Below, one piece after another: positions 40,965 to 49,141 of a stretch of DNA of 54,386 nt. This DNA is from Bradyrhizobium sp. S69 (GTDB lineage Bacteria > Pseudomonadota > Alphaproteobacteria > Rhizobiales > Xanthobacteraceae), in NCBI RefSeq assembly GCF_009766005.1, contig NZ_LMUK01000043.1, positions 460,176-514,561 on the forward strand. Direction: 5' to 3'. The translations under genes and the position numbers were made by a program. The notes under the pieces were generated by a model. The model was given only the letters and a program-made list of their open reading frames with translations. It was not told the origin of the DNA and searched no databases. Position 1 is the stretch's first letter; each line of letters begins with the position of its first letter.

Positions 40965-42017
40965 ATGTCAGATGAAATCAATCATGCCCGTCGCCGTTTT
41001 TTTGGCACCGCTGCCGTTAGCCTGGCCGCCGCCCAATTCGCGCTCGGCGGTTTGGCCCAGGCACAATCCGGCAACGCCAAACCGGCAAGCCTGCCCGCGA
41101 TCAAGCCGGGAACCAACACCTCGTTCGGTCCCTTGAAGCAGATCGACGCCGGCCTCCTCAATGTCGGATACGCCGAGGCCGGCCCGGCCAATGGCCCGGT
41201 GGTCTTGCTGCTGCACGGCTGGCCCTACGACATTCACAGCTTTGTCGATGTCGCGCCGCTCTTGGCATCCGCCGGCTACCGCGTGATCGTCCCGCATTTG
41301 CGCGGTTATGGCACCACGCGTTTTCTTTCCAGCGAGACGGTTCGTAACGGCCAGCAGGGCGTGGTCGCGGTCGATATCATTGCGCTGATGGATGCGCTGA
41401 AGATCGAGAAAGCGACCATCGCCGGTTTTGATTGGGGCGCGCGCACCGCCGACATCATCGCCGCGATCTGGCCGGAGCGCTGCAAGGCTCTGGTGTCGGT
41501 GAGCGGCTATCTGATCGGCAGCCAGGCAGCCAACAAGGCGCCATTGCCGCCGCAGGCTGAACTGGAATGGTGGTACCAGTATTATTTTGCGACCGAGCGC
41601 GGCCGTGCCGGCTACGACAAATACCGGCACGATTTTGCAAAACTGATCTGGCAGCTGGCGTCGCCGAAGTGGAAGTTCGATGACGCCACGTTCGATCGCT
41701 CGGCGGTGTCGCTCGATAACCCGGATCACGTGAGTGTCTCGATCCACAATTACCGCTGGCGGCTCGGCCTCGCCGAAGGTGAAGCGAAATACGACGATCT
41801 GGAAAAGCGGCTTGCCGCATTCCCCGATATCGCCGTGCCCACCATCACCATGGAAGGTGATGCCAACGGCGCACCGCATCCGCCGAGCAGCGCCTACGCC
41901 AAGAAATTCACCGGCAAATATTCGCACCGGGTGATCGGCGGCGGCATCGGGCACAATCTGCCGCAGGAAGCCCCGCAAGCCTTTGCCCAGGCCGTCATCG
42001 ACGTCGACAGCGACTGA
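40965..42017 (+). CDS. Tat-exported alpha/beta hydrolase, epoxide-hydrolase-like
   Basis: The 350-residue protein starts at ATG 40965 after TTGGAGA. The leader ARRRFFGTAAVSLAAAQFALGG is a twin-arginine signal. The mature domain shows the oxyanion motif HGWPYD, the LRGYG segment and the nucleophile elbow GFDWGAR, with aspartate rather than serine at the nucleophile position, as in epoxide hydrolases and haloalkane dehalogenases. The cap has paired aromatic residues (WWYQYYF), and the catalytic His is likely in GIGHNLPQ. Export to the periplasm is less common for this family. A cytochrome P460 gene follows after 68 bp, so the two may work together in oxidative detoxification. Confidence 0.85.
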   Translation: MSDEINHARRRFFGTAAVSLAAAQFALGGLAQAQSGNAKPASLPAIKPGTNTSFGPLKQIDAGLLNVGYAEAGPANGPVVLLLHGWPYDIHSFVDVAPLLASAGYRVIVPHLRGYGTTRFLSSETVRNGQQGVVAVDIIALMDALKIEKATIAGFDWGARTADIIAAIWPERCKALVSVSGYLIGSQAANKAPLPPQAELEWWYQYYFATERGRAGYDKYRHDFAKLIWQLASPKWKFDDATFDRSAVSLDNPDHVSVSIHNYRWRLGLAEGEAKYDDLEKRLAAFPDIAVPTITMEGDANGAPHPPSSAYAKKFTGKYSHRVIGGGIGHNLPQEAPQAFAQAVIDVDSD

Positions 42018-42085
42018 TCGGCACGGATGCTTCGGCGCTTTCGGATCGGGCTGCCGGTTCGAAAGCGCCGCCACGTTTTCCATTG

Positions 42086-42679
42086 ATGGAATCTCATATG
42101 CCCAGGATATTCATGCCAAGGCCGTCGCCGCCTGCGTTCAAATGGATCGCGGCGGCCACGGTCGTTGCCGTCGCGGCACTGGCCGCGATCGTGCCGTTCG
42201 CGGTCGCTATCGTTGGCGGGGTCGGGTCGACAATGGCGCAAGCCACCGATGCCACGCCGGAAGATGCGTCGCCGATTTATGGCGTCACGATCCCGAACGG
42301 ATATCGGCAGTGGCCATTGATCGCACCGGCGCAGGAAGCAGATCCTCTGAACGAGCTTCGCGCCGTCCTCGGAAATTCCGTTGCGATCAATGCCTACCGG
42401 GACGGGACACTTCCTTTCCCTGACGGCACCATCCTGGCCAAGCTTGCCTGGAAGCATGTCCCATCGCCCGAATTCGAACCGGCTTCGATTCCAGGCGCGG
42501 CGACCACCGTCCAGATCATGGTTAAGGACTCAAAAAAATACGCTGCCACAGGCGGCTGGGGCTTCGGCCGGTTCATCAACGGTAAACCCGTCGACGAGGC
42601 GCAGCACAAAACGTGCTTTGCTTGCCACGAAGCCAATGTGAAGGGACACGACCTGGTTTTTACGCGATACGCGCCGTAA
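42086..42679 (+). CDS. cytochrome P460 family protein
   Basis: The product is about 197 residues long (ATG 42098, four codons further on, is an alternative). An N-terminal hydrophobic segment (roughly residues 18-50) serves as a signal or anchor. The mature domain has the P460 pattern (SPIYGVTIPNGYRQWPLIA, then DGTLPFPDGTILAKLAWKH) and one c-type heme site, CFACH, at 177-181 near the end. P460 cytochromes have a Lys-crosslinked heme that oxidises hydroxylamine; many relatives have no proven role. It is 68 bp behind the exported hydrolase and likely in the same operon. Confidence 0.87.
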   Translation: MESHMPRIFMPRPSPPAFKWIAAATVVAVAALAAIVPFAVAIVGGVGSTMAQATDATPEDASPIYGVTIPNGYRQWPLIAPAQEADPLNELRAVLGNSVAINAYRDGTLPFPDGTILAKLAWKHVPSPEFEPASIPGAATTVQIMVKDSKKYAATGGWGFGRFINGKPVDEAQHKTCFACHEANVKGHDLVFTRYAP

Positions 42680-42848
42680 TCGCCGCCAATAATGCCGCGA
42701 TCTGCGGGCAAATACGCCGCGTCGCCGGATAAACCAGCAAACTCCGCCGCATTTTAGCGAATTGTTAGACTGAAAACTCGCGTGTGCTCTGTACGGTCGG
42801 CGCCAGATACCGATTGCGCGCGTTTGTTTCAGGGTTGGGGCTGCCAAA

Positions 42849-43973
42849 ATGAGCCAGGAGAAATCGTTTCTGAGGGATCTCGACGAGGCCGTCTCGCGAG
42901 GAACGCCCGAAAGCCGGGCGCGCGCGTTGTGGCACACCACCGATCTCATGGTCACCGGCAGCTACAGCGAGGACGAGATTTGGACGTTCGGCGAGGTGAT
43001 CGGCCGGCTCGCGGACGAGATCGAAGTCACCGCCCGCGTGCAGCTTGCCAAACGGCTCGCCCGTTTCGACAGCGCCCCGGTCAACATCATCCATAAGCTG
43101 GCCTTCGACGATTCGATCGATGTCGCCGGTCCCATCCTGCGCGGCTCGGAACGGCTGGAGCCCTACGCGCTGGTCGCCAACGTCTGCACCAAGGGCCAGT
43201 CGCATTTGCTGGCGATTTCGCAACGAAAGTCGCTCGAGGAGACGGTCACCGACGTACTGGTGACCCGCGGCAATCCGGAAGTCGTCAACTCCGTTGCAAC
43301 CAACAGCGGCGCGCGCATCTCGGAGTTCGGCTTTCTGCACATGATCCAGCGGGCCGAGGGCGACTCCATTCTCGCCGAACAACTCGGCCTGCGTAAGGAC
43401 ATCCCCCGGCACATCTTCCAGCAGCTGATCGCCAAGGCGTCGGACGATGTGAGAAAGCGGCTCGAAGACGAGCGGCCCAACATGGTCGAGCAAATTCAAT
43501 CCGCGGTGACCGATGTCACCGGCGCGCTGCAATCCAAATTCGGCCCGGTATCGCGAAGTTATTTTGTCGCAAAGCGGGTGGTGGCGACGCAGCACCGGCA
43601 GGGCAACCTGAACGAGGACAGCATCTCCGGCTACGCGCGTTCCCACCGGCTCGAGGAGGTCACGATCGGATTGTCCTTGCTGTGCGCGTTGCCGAGCGAC
43701 GTGATCGAACGCGCGGTGCTGGACAAGAACAGGGAAATGCTGCTGATCCTCGCCAAGGCCCTCGACTTCTCATGGGCCACGACCATGGCGTTGCTTTTCC
43801 TCGGCGCAAAGGACCACCGCATCACCGCGAAGGAATTGAAGACCCTGGAAAACGAGTTCGGGCGCCTCAATATCGAGACATCCCGCAGCGTTCTGGAATT
43901 TTATCAGTCGCGCAAGAATGTCGATGATGCCGATTCCGGACCGCAGCGCCAGCCCACACGTATTGCATCCTGA
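42849..43973 (+). CDS. DUF2336 domain-containing protein
   Basis: The 374-residue soluble, largely helical protein matches the DUF2336 family seen in alphaproteobacteria: IGRLADEIEVTARVQLAKRLARFDSAPVNIIHKLAFDDSIDVAGPILRGS is the typical heat-repeat-like segment, and SLLCALPSDVIERAVLDKNREMLLILAKALDFSWATTMALL is the characteristic second part. No signal, membrane helix or catalytic motif is evident. The function of the family is unknown. It ends 31 bp before the next small gene. Confidence 0.85.
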   Translation: MSQEKSFLRDLDEAVSRGTPESRARALWHTTDLMVTGSYSEDEIWTFGEVIGRLADEIEVTARVQLAKRLARFDSAPVNIIHKLAFDDSIDVAGPILRGSERLEPYALVANVCTKGQSHLLAISQRKSLEETVTDVLVTRGNPEVVNSVATNSGARISEFGFLHMIQRAEGDSILAEQLGLRKDIPRHIFQQLIAKASDDVRKRLEDERPNMVEQIQSAVTDVTGALQSKFGPVSRSYFVAKRVVATQHRQGNLNEDSISGYARSHRLEEVTIGLSLLCALPSDVIERAVLDKNREMLLILAKALDFSWATTMALLFLGAKDHRITAKELKTLENEFGRLNIETSRSVLEFYQSRKNVDDADSGPQRQPTRIAS

Positions 43974-44004
43974 CGGATTTCGGAATCGGCGGGGAATTTC
44001 GTCA

Positions 44005-44232
44005 GTGAACGCATTTCCACTCGTTGCGGCGCAAAGCGAACGCCTCGGCACCGCTGCCGACGGACCGAAGCCGGACGGCGCGCTGGCTACCGCCTGGATC
44101 GTTCTGGAAGCTGCGAACGATCTCGGGGACCACGCCACCGTCGAAATCTGCCGGCGGGTCATCGACGCAAGCCTGAGCGGAAGGCCGGCAACGCCTGCCG
44201 ATATGCACGTCATCCTCGACTATTTCGGCTGA
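44005..44232 (+). CDS. small hypothetical protein
   Basis: The predicted 75-residue product from GTG 44005 (after GGGGA) is helical and charged (WIVLEAANDLGDHATVEICRRVIDASLSG, then PADMHVILDYFG). A longer reading from ATG 43918 would overlap the DUF2336 gene by 56 bp and has no ribosome site. I recognise no family. Co-orientation and closeness suggest co-transcription with the DUF2336 gene. Confidence 0.55.
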   Translation: MNAFPLVAAQSERLGTAADGPKPDGALATAWIVLEAANDLGDHATVEICRRVIDASLSGRPATPADMHVILDYFG

Positions 44233-44451
44233 AATCGGCGTTCTCTTACGATAGCCTGCTCCGAAGGCGAGCCGAACGCTGTCTTTCCACAACGTAATCT
44301 GATTTTGCGTCAACTTTCGGATCCCGCATTTGGGCTTTAAGCACCGGTTTTCTCTTGGGAATTCGATGGTCCGAGAAACTGTTATAGGTATTGCGTCATT
44401 GATGAACCGGTGTCCAAGTAACGCTCTCGATTGACCTGATAGAGCGATCGC

Positions 44452-44702
44452 ATGCTTACGAGCAGCCGGGATATCATCCGCCGCCTTGAACGGGAGGGAC
44501 GCTTGTTCGGGTTACCGGCTCTCATCATGTCTTCAGGCGCGCGGCCTCCGGTCACACCGTGGTCATTCCACACCCCAAGAAGGACTTGAAGCAGGACTTG
44601 AAGCAGGACTTGAAGCAGGACTTGAAGCAGGACTTGAAGCAGGACTTGGGAAAAGGCCTCGTACGTGCCATTTATAAGGGAGCAGGTTGGAAACCTGACT
44701 GA
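44452..44702 (+). pseudogene. hicA: hicA mRNA-interferase toxin gene, frameshifted, with expanded 12-bp repeat
   Basis: ATG 44452 opens a HicA-like start (SSRDIIRRLEREGRL). The frame must then shift by one base at 44503-44507 to continue as VRVTGSHHVFRRAASGHTVV, IPHPKKDL and, at the end, GKGLVRAIYKGAGW. Restoring one G in TTG(G)TT rejoins the frames, so a single-base deletion is the simplest cause. Without it translation ends at 44585 or so. The GSHH motif with the catalytic His is intact. Between KKDL and GKGL five extra KQDL units are inserted by a 12-bp repeat. No in-frame start exists for the second part, so no complete toxin can be made. It ends seven bases before hicB. Confidence 0.82.
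44577..44648 (+). repeat. 12-bp tandem repeat, six units, inside hicA
   Basis: One AAGAAGGACTTG unit (44577-44588) is followed by five identical AAGCAGGACTTG units (44589-44648). In the HicA frame these encode KKDL then KQDL five times, at a point where normal HicA has a single KKDL. Perfect identity of the units suggests recent or ongoing slippage. Confidence 0.95.
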
Positions 44703-44709
44703 GGCAGTT

Positions 44710-45000
44710 ATGGCGCACTACGTTGCAATCATCGAAGATGCTGGACCGGACTACGCCGTGGGCGTTTGGTTTCCGGACCTGCCTGGTTGCACATCCGCCG
44801 GCGAAAATATCGACGATGCATTGCGCAATGCACCAGAGGCTCTGGAACTTTATGCCGAAAGCTTCGAAGCGGATGGCAAGCCGTTGCCTCGTCCACGAAC
44901 CTTGACGGAATTAAGAACCGATCCAGAAATTGCAGATGACATCAAGACTTATATGGTCGCCCTCATCGAATTTCCCGCGCGCGCCCACGCGGCTGAATGA
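44710..45000 (+). CDS. hicB: HicB-type antitoxin, short form
   Basis: The 96-residue protein starts at ATG 44710 after GAGG. It has the partial-RNase-H-like HicB fold: HYVAIIEDAGPDYAVGVWFPDLPGCTSAGENIDDALRNAPEALELYAE, then DGKPLPRPRTLTELRTDPEI. It normally binds and blocks HicA. The chain stops shortly after the ALIEF strand, so no C-terminal ribbon-helix-helix DNA-binding domain is present, unlike many HicB proteins of 130 or so residues. With hicA broken, it looks like an orphan antitoxin. Confidence 0.88.
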   Translation: MAHYVAIIEDAGPDYAVGVWFPDLPGCTSAGENIDDALRNAPEALELYAESFEADGKPLPRPRTLTELRTDPEIADDIKTYMVALIEFPARAHAAE

Positions 45001-45151
45001 GCGTCTGAGCGGTTGCACTAAGGCTTGAGCGTTCCTATCTGTCGATGCTCACACTCCCGCACGGACTGAAGCGTCGTATTCGCTCATTTTCGGCAATTAC
45101 GATTTAGACCTTTAGGCCCCGATCCCAAGAGCTTCCGAACCTTCGAGCCTT

Positions 45152-46075
45152 ATGTCATCCATCATATCTGTTGCAAATCTATCCAAAACCTACGGCTCCG
45201 GCTTCAAGGCGCTGAACGGAATCAATCTCGATATCCATCGCGGCGAGATTTTCGCGCTGCTGGGGCCGAACGGCGCCGGCAAGACCACGCTGATCAGCAT
45301 CATCTGCGGGATCGCCAATCCGACCGGGGGCAGCGTATCGGTCGATGGACATGACATCATCCAGTCCTATCGCGCGGCGCGTTCGCTGATCGGCCTGGTG
45401 CCCCAGGAACTGCACACCGACGCGTTCGAGACGGTGTGGGCGACCACAAGCTTCAGCCGCGGCCTGTTCGGCAAGCCGAAAAATCCGGCCCATATCGAAA
45501 AGGTGCTGAGGGACCTGTCGCTGTGGGACAAGAAGGATTCCAAGATCGTCACGCTATCGGGCGGCATGAAGCGCCGGGTGATGATTGCCAAGGCGCTATC
45601 GCACGAGCCGCAGATTCTGTTCCTCGACGAGCCAACCGCGGGCGTCGACGTCGAATTGCGCAAGGGCATGTGGGAAGTGGTGCGGACGCTGCAAGCCTCG
45701 GGCGTCACCATCATCCTCACCACGCACTATATCGAGGAAGCCGAACAGATGGCCGACCGCATCGGCGTCATCAACAAGGGTGAGATCATCCTGGTCGAGG
45801 ACAAGGCCGGATTGATGCAGAAGCTCGGCAAGAAGCAACTCAAGCTGCACCTGCACGGCAAGATCGAGGCGATCCCGCCTTCGCTCGCGGCCTATAATCT
45901 CGAACTGTCCGATCAAGGCTGCGAACTCGTTTATGATTACGACACCAAGGGCGAGCGCACCGGTATCACCAGCCTGCTCAGCGATCTCCGCGACGCCGGC
46001 ATCCGCATCTCGGATCTCGATACCAGCCAGAGCACGCTGGAAGATATTTTCGTCAGCCTGGTGAGAGCGCCATGA
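45152..46075 (+). CDS. ABC-2 type exporter ATPase
   Basis: The 307-residue ATPase has Walker A GPNGAGKTT, signature LSGGMKRRVMIAKALS, Walker B ILFLDEPTAGVD and the His switch TTHYIEEAEQ, followed by a C-terminal extension typical of ABC-2 (DrrA/YadG-like) ATPases. It energises export through the membrane partner encoded next, with a 4-base ATGA overlap. Such pairs export lipids, drugs or polysaccharide parts; the substrate is not known here. Confidence 0.92.
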   Translation: MSSIISVANLSKTYGSGFKALNGINLDIHRGEIFALLGPNGAGKTTLISIICGIANPTGGSVSVDGHDIIQSYRAARSLIGLVPQELHTDAFETVWATTSFSRGLFGKPKNPAHIEKVLRDLSLWDKKDSKIVTLSGGMKRRVMIAKALSHEPQILFLDEPTAGVDVELRKGMWEVVRTLQASGVTIILTTHYIEEAEQMADRIGVINKGEIILVEDKAGLMQKLGKKQLKLHLHGKIEAIPPSLAAYNLELSDQGCELVYDYDTKGERTGITSLLSDLRDAGIRISDLDTSQSTLEDIFVSLVRAP

Positions 46076-46833
46076 ATTTCCGGGCAGTAGGCGCGATCTA
46101 TCGGTTCGAAATGGCGCGCACCTGGCGCACGCTGCTGCAAAGCATCGTCTCGCCGGTGGTTTCGACCTCGCTTTATTTCGTGGTGTTCGGGGCCGCGATC
46201 GGCTCCCGCATCACCTCGGTCGAAGGTGTCAGCTACGGCACCTTCATCGTACCGGGGCTGGTGATGCTGTCGGTTTTAACGCAGAGCATCGCCAATGCCT
46301 CGTTCGGCATCTACTTTCCAAAATTCGTCGGCACGATCTATGAGCTGCTGTCGGCGCCAATCTCCTATTTCGAAATTGTGCTCGGCTATGTCGGGGCCGC
46401 CGCGACCAAGTCGATCGTCCTCGGCCTGATCATTCTCGCCACCGCCGGCCTGTTCGTGCCGCTGCAAATCCATCATCCGGTATGGATGCTGACGTTCCTG
46501 GTGCTCACCGCGGTGACCTTCAGCCTGTTCGGATTCATCATCGGCATCTGGGCCGATGGTTTCGAGAAGCTGCAGATGATCCCGATGCTGGTGGTGACGC
46601 CGCTGACCTTCCTGGGCGGCAGCTTTTATTCGGTCAACATGCTGCCGTCGGGCTGGCGCACCATCACGCTGCTCAATCCGGTGGTTTATCTGATCTCCGG
46701 CTTCCGCTGGAGTTTCTACGAAATCGCCGACGTCAGCGTCGGACTGAGCCTCGGCATTACGTTCGGATTCCTGGCCGTCTGCATGATCACGGTGTGGTGG
46801 ATCTTCAAGACCGGCTATCGGCTGAAGAACTGA
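46072..46833 (+). CDS. ABC-2 type exporter permease (YadH/DrrB-like)
   Basis: The 253-residue protein has six predicted membrane helices and the ABC-2 permease pattern: RTWRTLLQSIVSPVVSTSLYFVVFGAAIG at the start, TFIVPGLVMLSVLTQSIANASF, and the PLTFLGGSFYSVNMLP motif before the last helices. It forms the channel for the ATPase encoded upstream and is translationally coupled to it. A palindromic repeat follows 20 bp after its stop. Confidence 0.92.
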   Translation: MNFRAVGAIYRFEMARTWRTLLQSIVSPVVSTSLYFVVFGAAIGSRITSVEGVSYGTFIVPGLVMLSVLTQSIANASFGIYFPKFVGTIYELLSAPISYFEIVLGYVGAAATKSIVLGLIILATAGLFVPLQIHHPVWMLTFLVLTAVTFSLFGFIIGIWADGFEKLQMIPMLVVTPLTFLGGSFYSVNMLPSGWRTITLLNPVVYLISGFRWSFYEIADVSVGLSLGITFGFLAVCMITVWWIFKTGYRLKN

Positions 46834-46852
46834 CGCCAAGCGGTTATTAAGC

Positions 46853-46905
46853 GTCATTCCGGGCGCGCATGGCGCGAGCCCCGAATGGCGCGAGCCCGGA
46901 ATGAC
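46853..46905. repeat. short palindromic repeat / bidirectional terminator
   Basis: GTCATTCCGGGC (46853-46864) and GCCCGGAATGAC (46894-46905) are perfect 12-base inverted repeats with an internal GCGCATGGCGCGAG-like hairpin. It sits between the convergent ABC-2 permease and glycine-zipper genes and matches a common repeat type of this bacterial group. Confidence 0.75.
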
Positions 46906-46923
46906 TGACCTATTTTGCGAAAC

Positions 46924-47247
46924 CTACCGATAGCAGTGGTATCGATCGTAGCGATCGTAGAAGCCGCGGCATCCATGGTGCCAGCGATGCGGCCGAATTC
47001 CGAGCACGCCATCCACCGCGCCCAGCGCGCCGCCCACACCCGCGCCGACCGCTCCGCCGACGACAGCACCGACCGGCCCGGCGGCACGGCCGCCCTCGCG
47101 CGAGCCTTGCTCGGCGCCGCCAACGATGCCCTGCCCGTGCCCGACATGAGGGATCGCCAGTAGAGCCAAAGCAATTGCCGCCGCCGCAACCAGGGACTTT
47201 GAAGGGGAATAGGTCGGCAGCGTCAGTGCCCGTATCTTCGTGTTCAT
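46924..47247 (-). CDS. exported glycine-zipper protein
   Basis: The 107-residue protein starts at ATG 47247 (AGGAATT ribosome site) with a signal peptide to about residue 40 (SLVAAAAIALALLAIPHVGHG). It is followed by a glycine-zipper stretch, GPVGAVVGGAVGAGVGGALGAV, able to insert in membranes, and an aromatic, His/Tyr-rich tail (WHHGCRGFYDRYDRYHCYR). Similar small envelope proteins are frequent in rhizobia, with unknown roles. The gene is divergent from the L,D-transpeptidase gene. Confidence 0.8.
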   Translation of the reverse strand: MNTKIRALTLPTYSPSKSLVAAAAIALALLAIPHVGHGQGIVGGAEQGSREGGRAAGPVGAVVGGAVGAGVGGALGAVDGVLGIRPHRWHHGCRGFYDRYDRYHCYR

Positions 47248-47537
47248 TTGAATTCCTCGTGCTCGATAGCGCCAGACCATTGGCGACGAGCACGGGTAAC
47301 TCCGGTTCGGGCAAAAAGTTGCATGAATGTGATGGTTTAGCGACTGGCGCGGCCGCGAAGCTGGCGAAGAATTGACCGGCCTGCCGGGGTTACGCCGTAC
47401 CGCTGCCATGTTTGCGCCCGGCTGGACGTTAACGTTGGCTTGACAGGCCACTGGAACCCAAGCCGGATTCGGCGCATATTGAAGCGGGGGGACGGTAAGG
47501 CGGCGCTCGTATAGTCAGGCCCGGAGGCCAAAAGTAA

Positions 47538-48335
47538 ATGCGTTCCTTTCTCGTTGCTCTCGCCGGTCTGATGCTGTTCGGCACCAGCTTTTTCGCCAGC
47601 GGCACCGCGCAGGCCAAGATCGCGATCACCGTCGACAAGGATGCGCAGGTGATGACCGTCGCGGTCGACGGCGTCGAGCGCTACCATTGGCCGGTCTCGA
47701 CCGGCAATCCCTCTCATGAGACGCCGAACGGCAGCTTCCGCACCTTCCGCATGGAGGCAGATCATTTCTCCAAGGAGTTCGACGACGCGCCGATGCCGCA
47801 CTCGATCTTCTTTACCAAGGTCGGTCACGCCATCCACGGCACGGAATCCGAAGGCAAACTCGGTGCACCGGTCTCTCACGGCTGCGTTCGCCTTTCGCGC
47901 GCCAACGCCGCGACATTGTACGCCATGGTCGAAAAAGACGGCGTGCTCAACACCACCGTCACCCTGACCGGCTCGGCGCAGGTCGCACTCGCGCGTAACC
48001 CGCGGATGCGGCCCAATGCCGCCGTCGCGCGACGGGATCCCGACGCGCAATACGGCGCTGCCGCCGATCCAACCGTGCTGACGCCGCAACGCGCGGCGCC
48101 CGGCCAGTATGCCCCGCAGGCGCAGCAACAACCGGACGACGGCTACATCTATCCGGCCGACGGCAGTTCGGATGCGGCGCGCTATCCGGCGCCACGCGGC
48201 GCCAGCCGGCGTGTCTACGACGCCCAAGGCTATTCGCAACCGCAGCCGCAATATTACGACAATCGCGGCTACGCGCCGCAAAACGTCCCACAATATGCGC
48301 CGCAGCCCTACCAGCCGCGCGGTTTCTTCCAGTAA
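47538..48335 (+). CDS. L,D-transpeptidase (YkuD family)
   Basis: The 265-residue periplasmic protein has a signal peptide (MRSFLVALAGLMLFGTSFFA, cut near AQA) and a YkuD catalytic domain with HAIHGTESEGKLGAPVSHGCVRLSRANA; the nucleophile is C116 in the SHGCVRL motif. It makes 3-3 peptidoglycan cross-links or attaches proteins to peptidoglycan. The C-terminal 80 or so residues are Gln/Pro/Tyr-rich and disordered (PQYAPQPYQPRGFFQ at the end), likely cell-wall spanning. The start ATG 47538 has GGAGG 14 bases upstream. Confidence 0.92.
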   Translation: MRSFLVALAGLMLFGTSFFASGTAQAKIAITVDKDAQVMTVAVDGVERYHWPVSTGNPSHETPNGSFRTFRMEADHFSKEFDDAPMPHSIFFTKVGHAIHGTESEGKLGAPVSHGCVRLSRANAATLYAMVEKDGVLNTTVTLTGSAQVALARNPRMRPNAAVARRDPDAQYGAAADPTVLTPQRAAPGQYAPQAQQQPDDGYIYPADGSSDAARYPAPRGASRRVYDAQGYSQPQPQYYDNRGYAPQNVPQYAPQPYQPRGFFQ

Positions 48336-48343
48336 AAAGCAAC

Positions 48344-48374
48344 GAGCCTGATTCAGCCAAACTGAATCAGGCTC
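48344..48374 (+). terminator. strong hairpin terminator after the L,D-transpeptidase gene
   Basis: A perfect 13-bp stem GAGCCTGATTCAG / CTGAATCAGGCTC with a CCAAA loop starts 9 bp after the stop. The bases GGTTTCTTCCA occur both at the end of the gene (48321) and right after the hairpin (48375), so the hairpin is flanked by an 11-bp direct repeat. Confidence 0.75.
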
Positions 48375-48483
48375 GGTTTCTTCCAACAAAAGTAACGCAT
48401 TCAAGCTTTCGGTCGGGCTTTTCGGTGCGCGGCCACGCTCTCGCCGCCTCGATCCCTGGCCGGGCCTGTTAAGTTCGGAAGGC

Positions 48484-48732
48484 TTATGCCCCCTTCTCGC
48501 ACTTCGCGATCGAGCTGTTCTTGGCGGCACCCGACAATGGCTTGCCGTCCGCGCTCACCGCCTTTGCAGCGCAGCTATCGGCTAGGCACTTCTTCATGAA
48601 CGACGTCTTCGCGGCGCCCGCGAGTACCTTGCCGTCCTTGCCGACCGCTTTGCTCTCACAGGTCTCCTGCGCCATCGCCGTGCCGGCGGCGAATGTCGCA
48701 ATCATTGCAGCTAAAAATACGGCTCTGATCAT
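48484..48732 (-). CDS. PsiF-like small periplasmic repeat protein
   Basis: The 82-residue protein starts at ATG 48732 after AAGGAG, with a signal peptide (IRAVFLAAMIATFAAGTAMA, cut before QET). The mature part is two Cys-flanked PsiF-type repeats: CESKAVGKDGKVLAGAAKTSFMKKC and CAAKAVSADGKPLSGAAKNSSIAKC. PsiF was described as phosphate-starvation inducible in E. coli, with no known biochemical role. Nothing at the promoter that I can see identifies a Pho box. Confidence 0.8.
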   Translation of the reverse strand: MIRAVFLAAMIATFAAGTAMAQETCESKAVGKDGKVLAGAAKTSFMKKCLADSCAAKAVSADGKPLSGAAKNSSIAKCEKGA

Positions 48733-49141
48733 GTTTCTCTCCTTTACCGCGCAGGTAGCGTTTGCCGCTAAAATGCCTGTCGCCAAATGTCTCGCCAAGT
48801 GACTGGAGTTGACAGCAAGTTCCGCGCTCGATCAAGGGCCCGCCAACGGGCAGGTCTGACTATGCAGCGGTATTTGGCTTTGCCAGCCGAGTGGCATTCA
48901 GCGCCGGCGCTCACCATGCGACCAAACCATCGACAAGACCTTCATCATTACCAATGGGTGAAGCCCGATTTATTAGCTCGTTTGATTTCACGCGAGGGTA
49001 ACCAAGATCGTCGCGGTTCGTTGGATTTCGGCATCCCTGTCATGCGTATCACCCTCAAAACACAACGTTTTACCACTTCCTATACTATTACCCCCTAAGC
49101 CTGCGTGCATCGCGGTATCGCTCCTTGCCCGGGTTTTGATC
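48733..49141. other. 409-bp divergent intergenic region
   Basis: This region separates the PsiF-like gene from the MHYT protein gene and is more AT-rich towards 49080. Its one longer open frame has poor codon usage and no ribosome site. I see no repeat or operator that I can support. Confidence 0.5.

Noticed and set aside
44577..44648. CRISPR-like array
   Set aside because: The units are 12 bp, contiguous and without spacers, so it is a simple tandem repeat within hicA.
44452..44702. Programmed frameshifting to make full HicA
   Set aside because: No slippery heptamer or downstream structure is visible at the GCTTGTTC site; a simple one-base loss explains the data better.
48787..49098. A 103-codon plus-strand frame upstream of the MHYT gene
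   Set aside because: No ribosome site, no family resemblance and unusual codon use; treated as intergenic.
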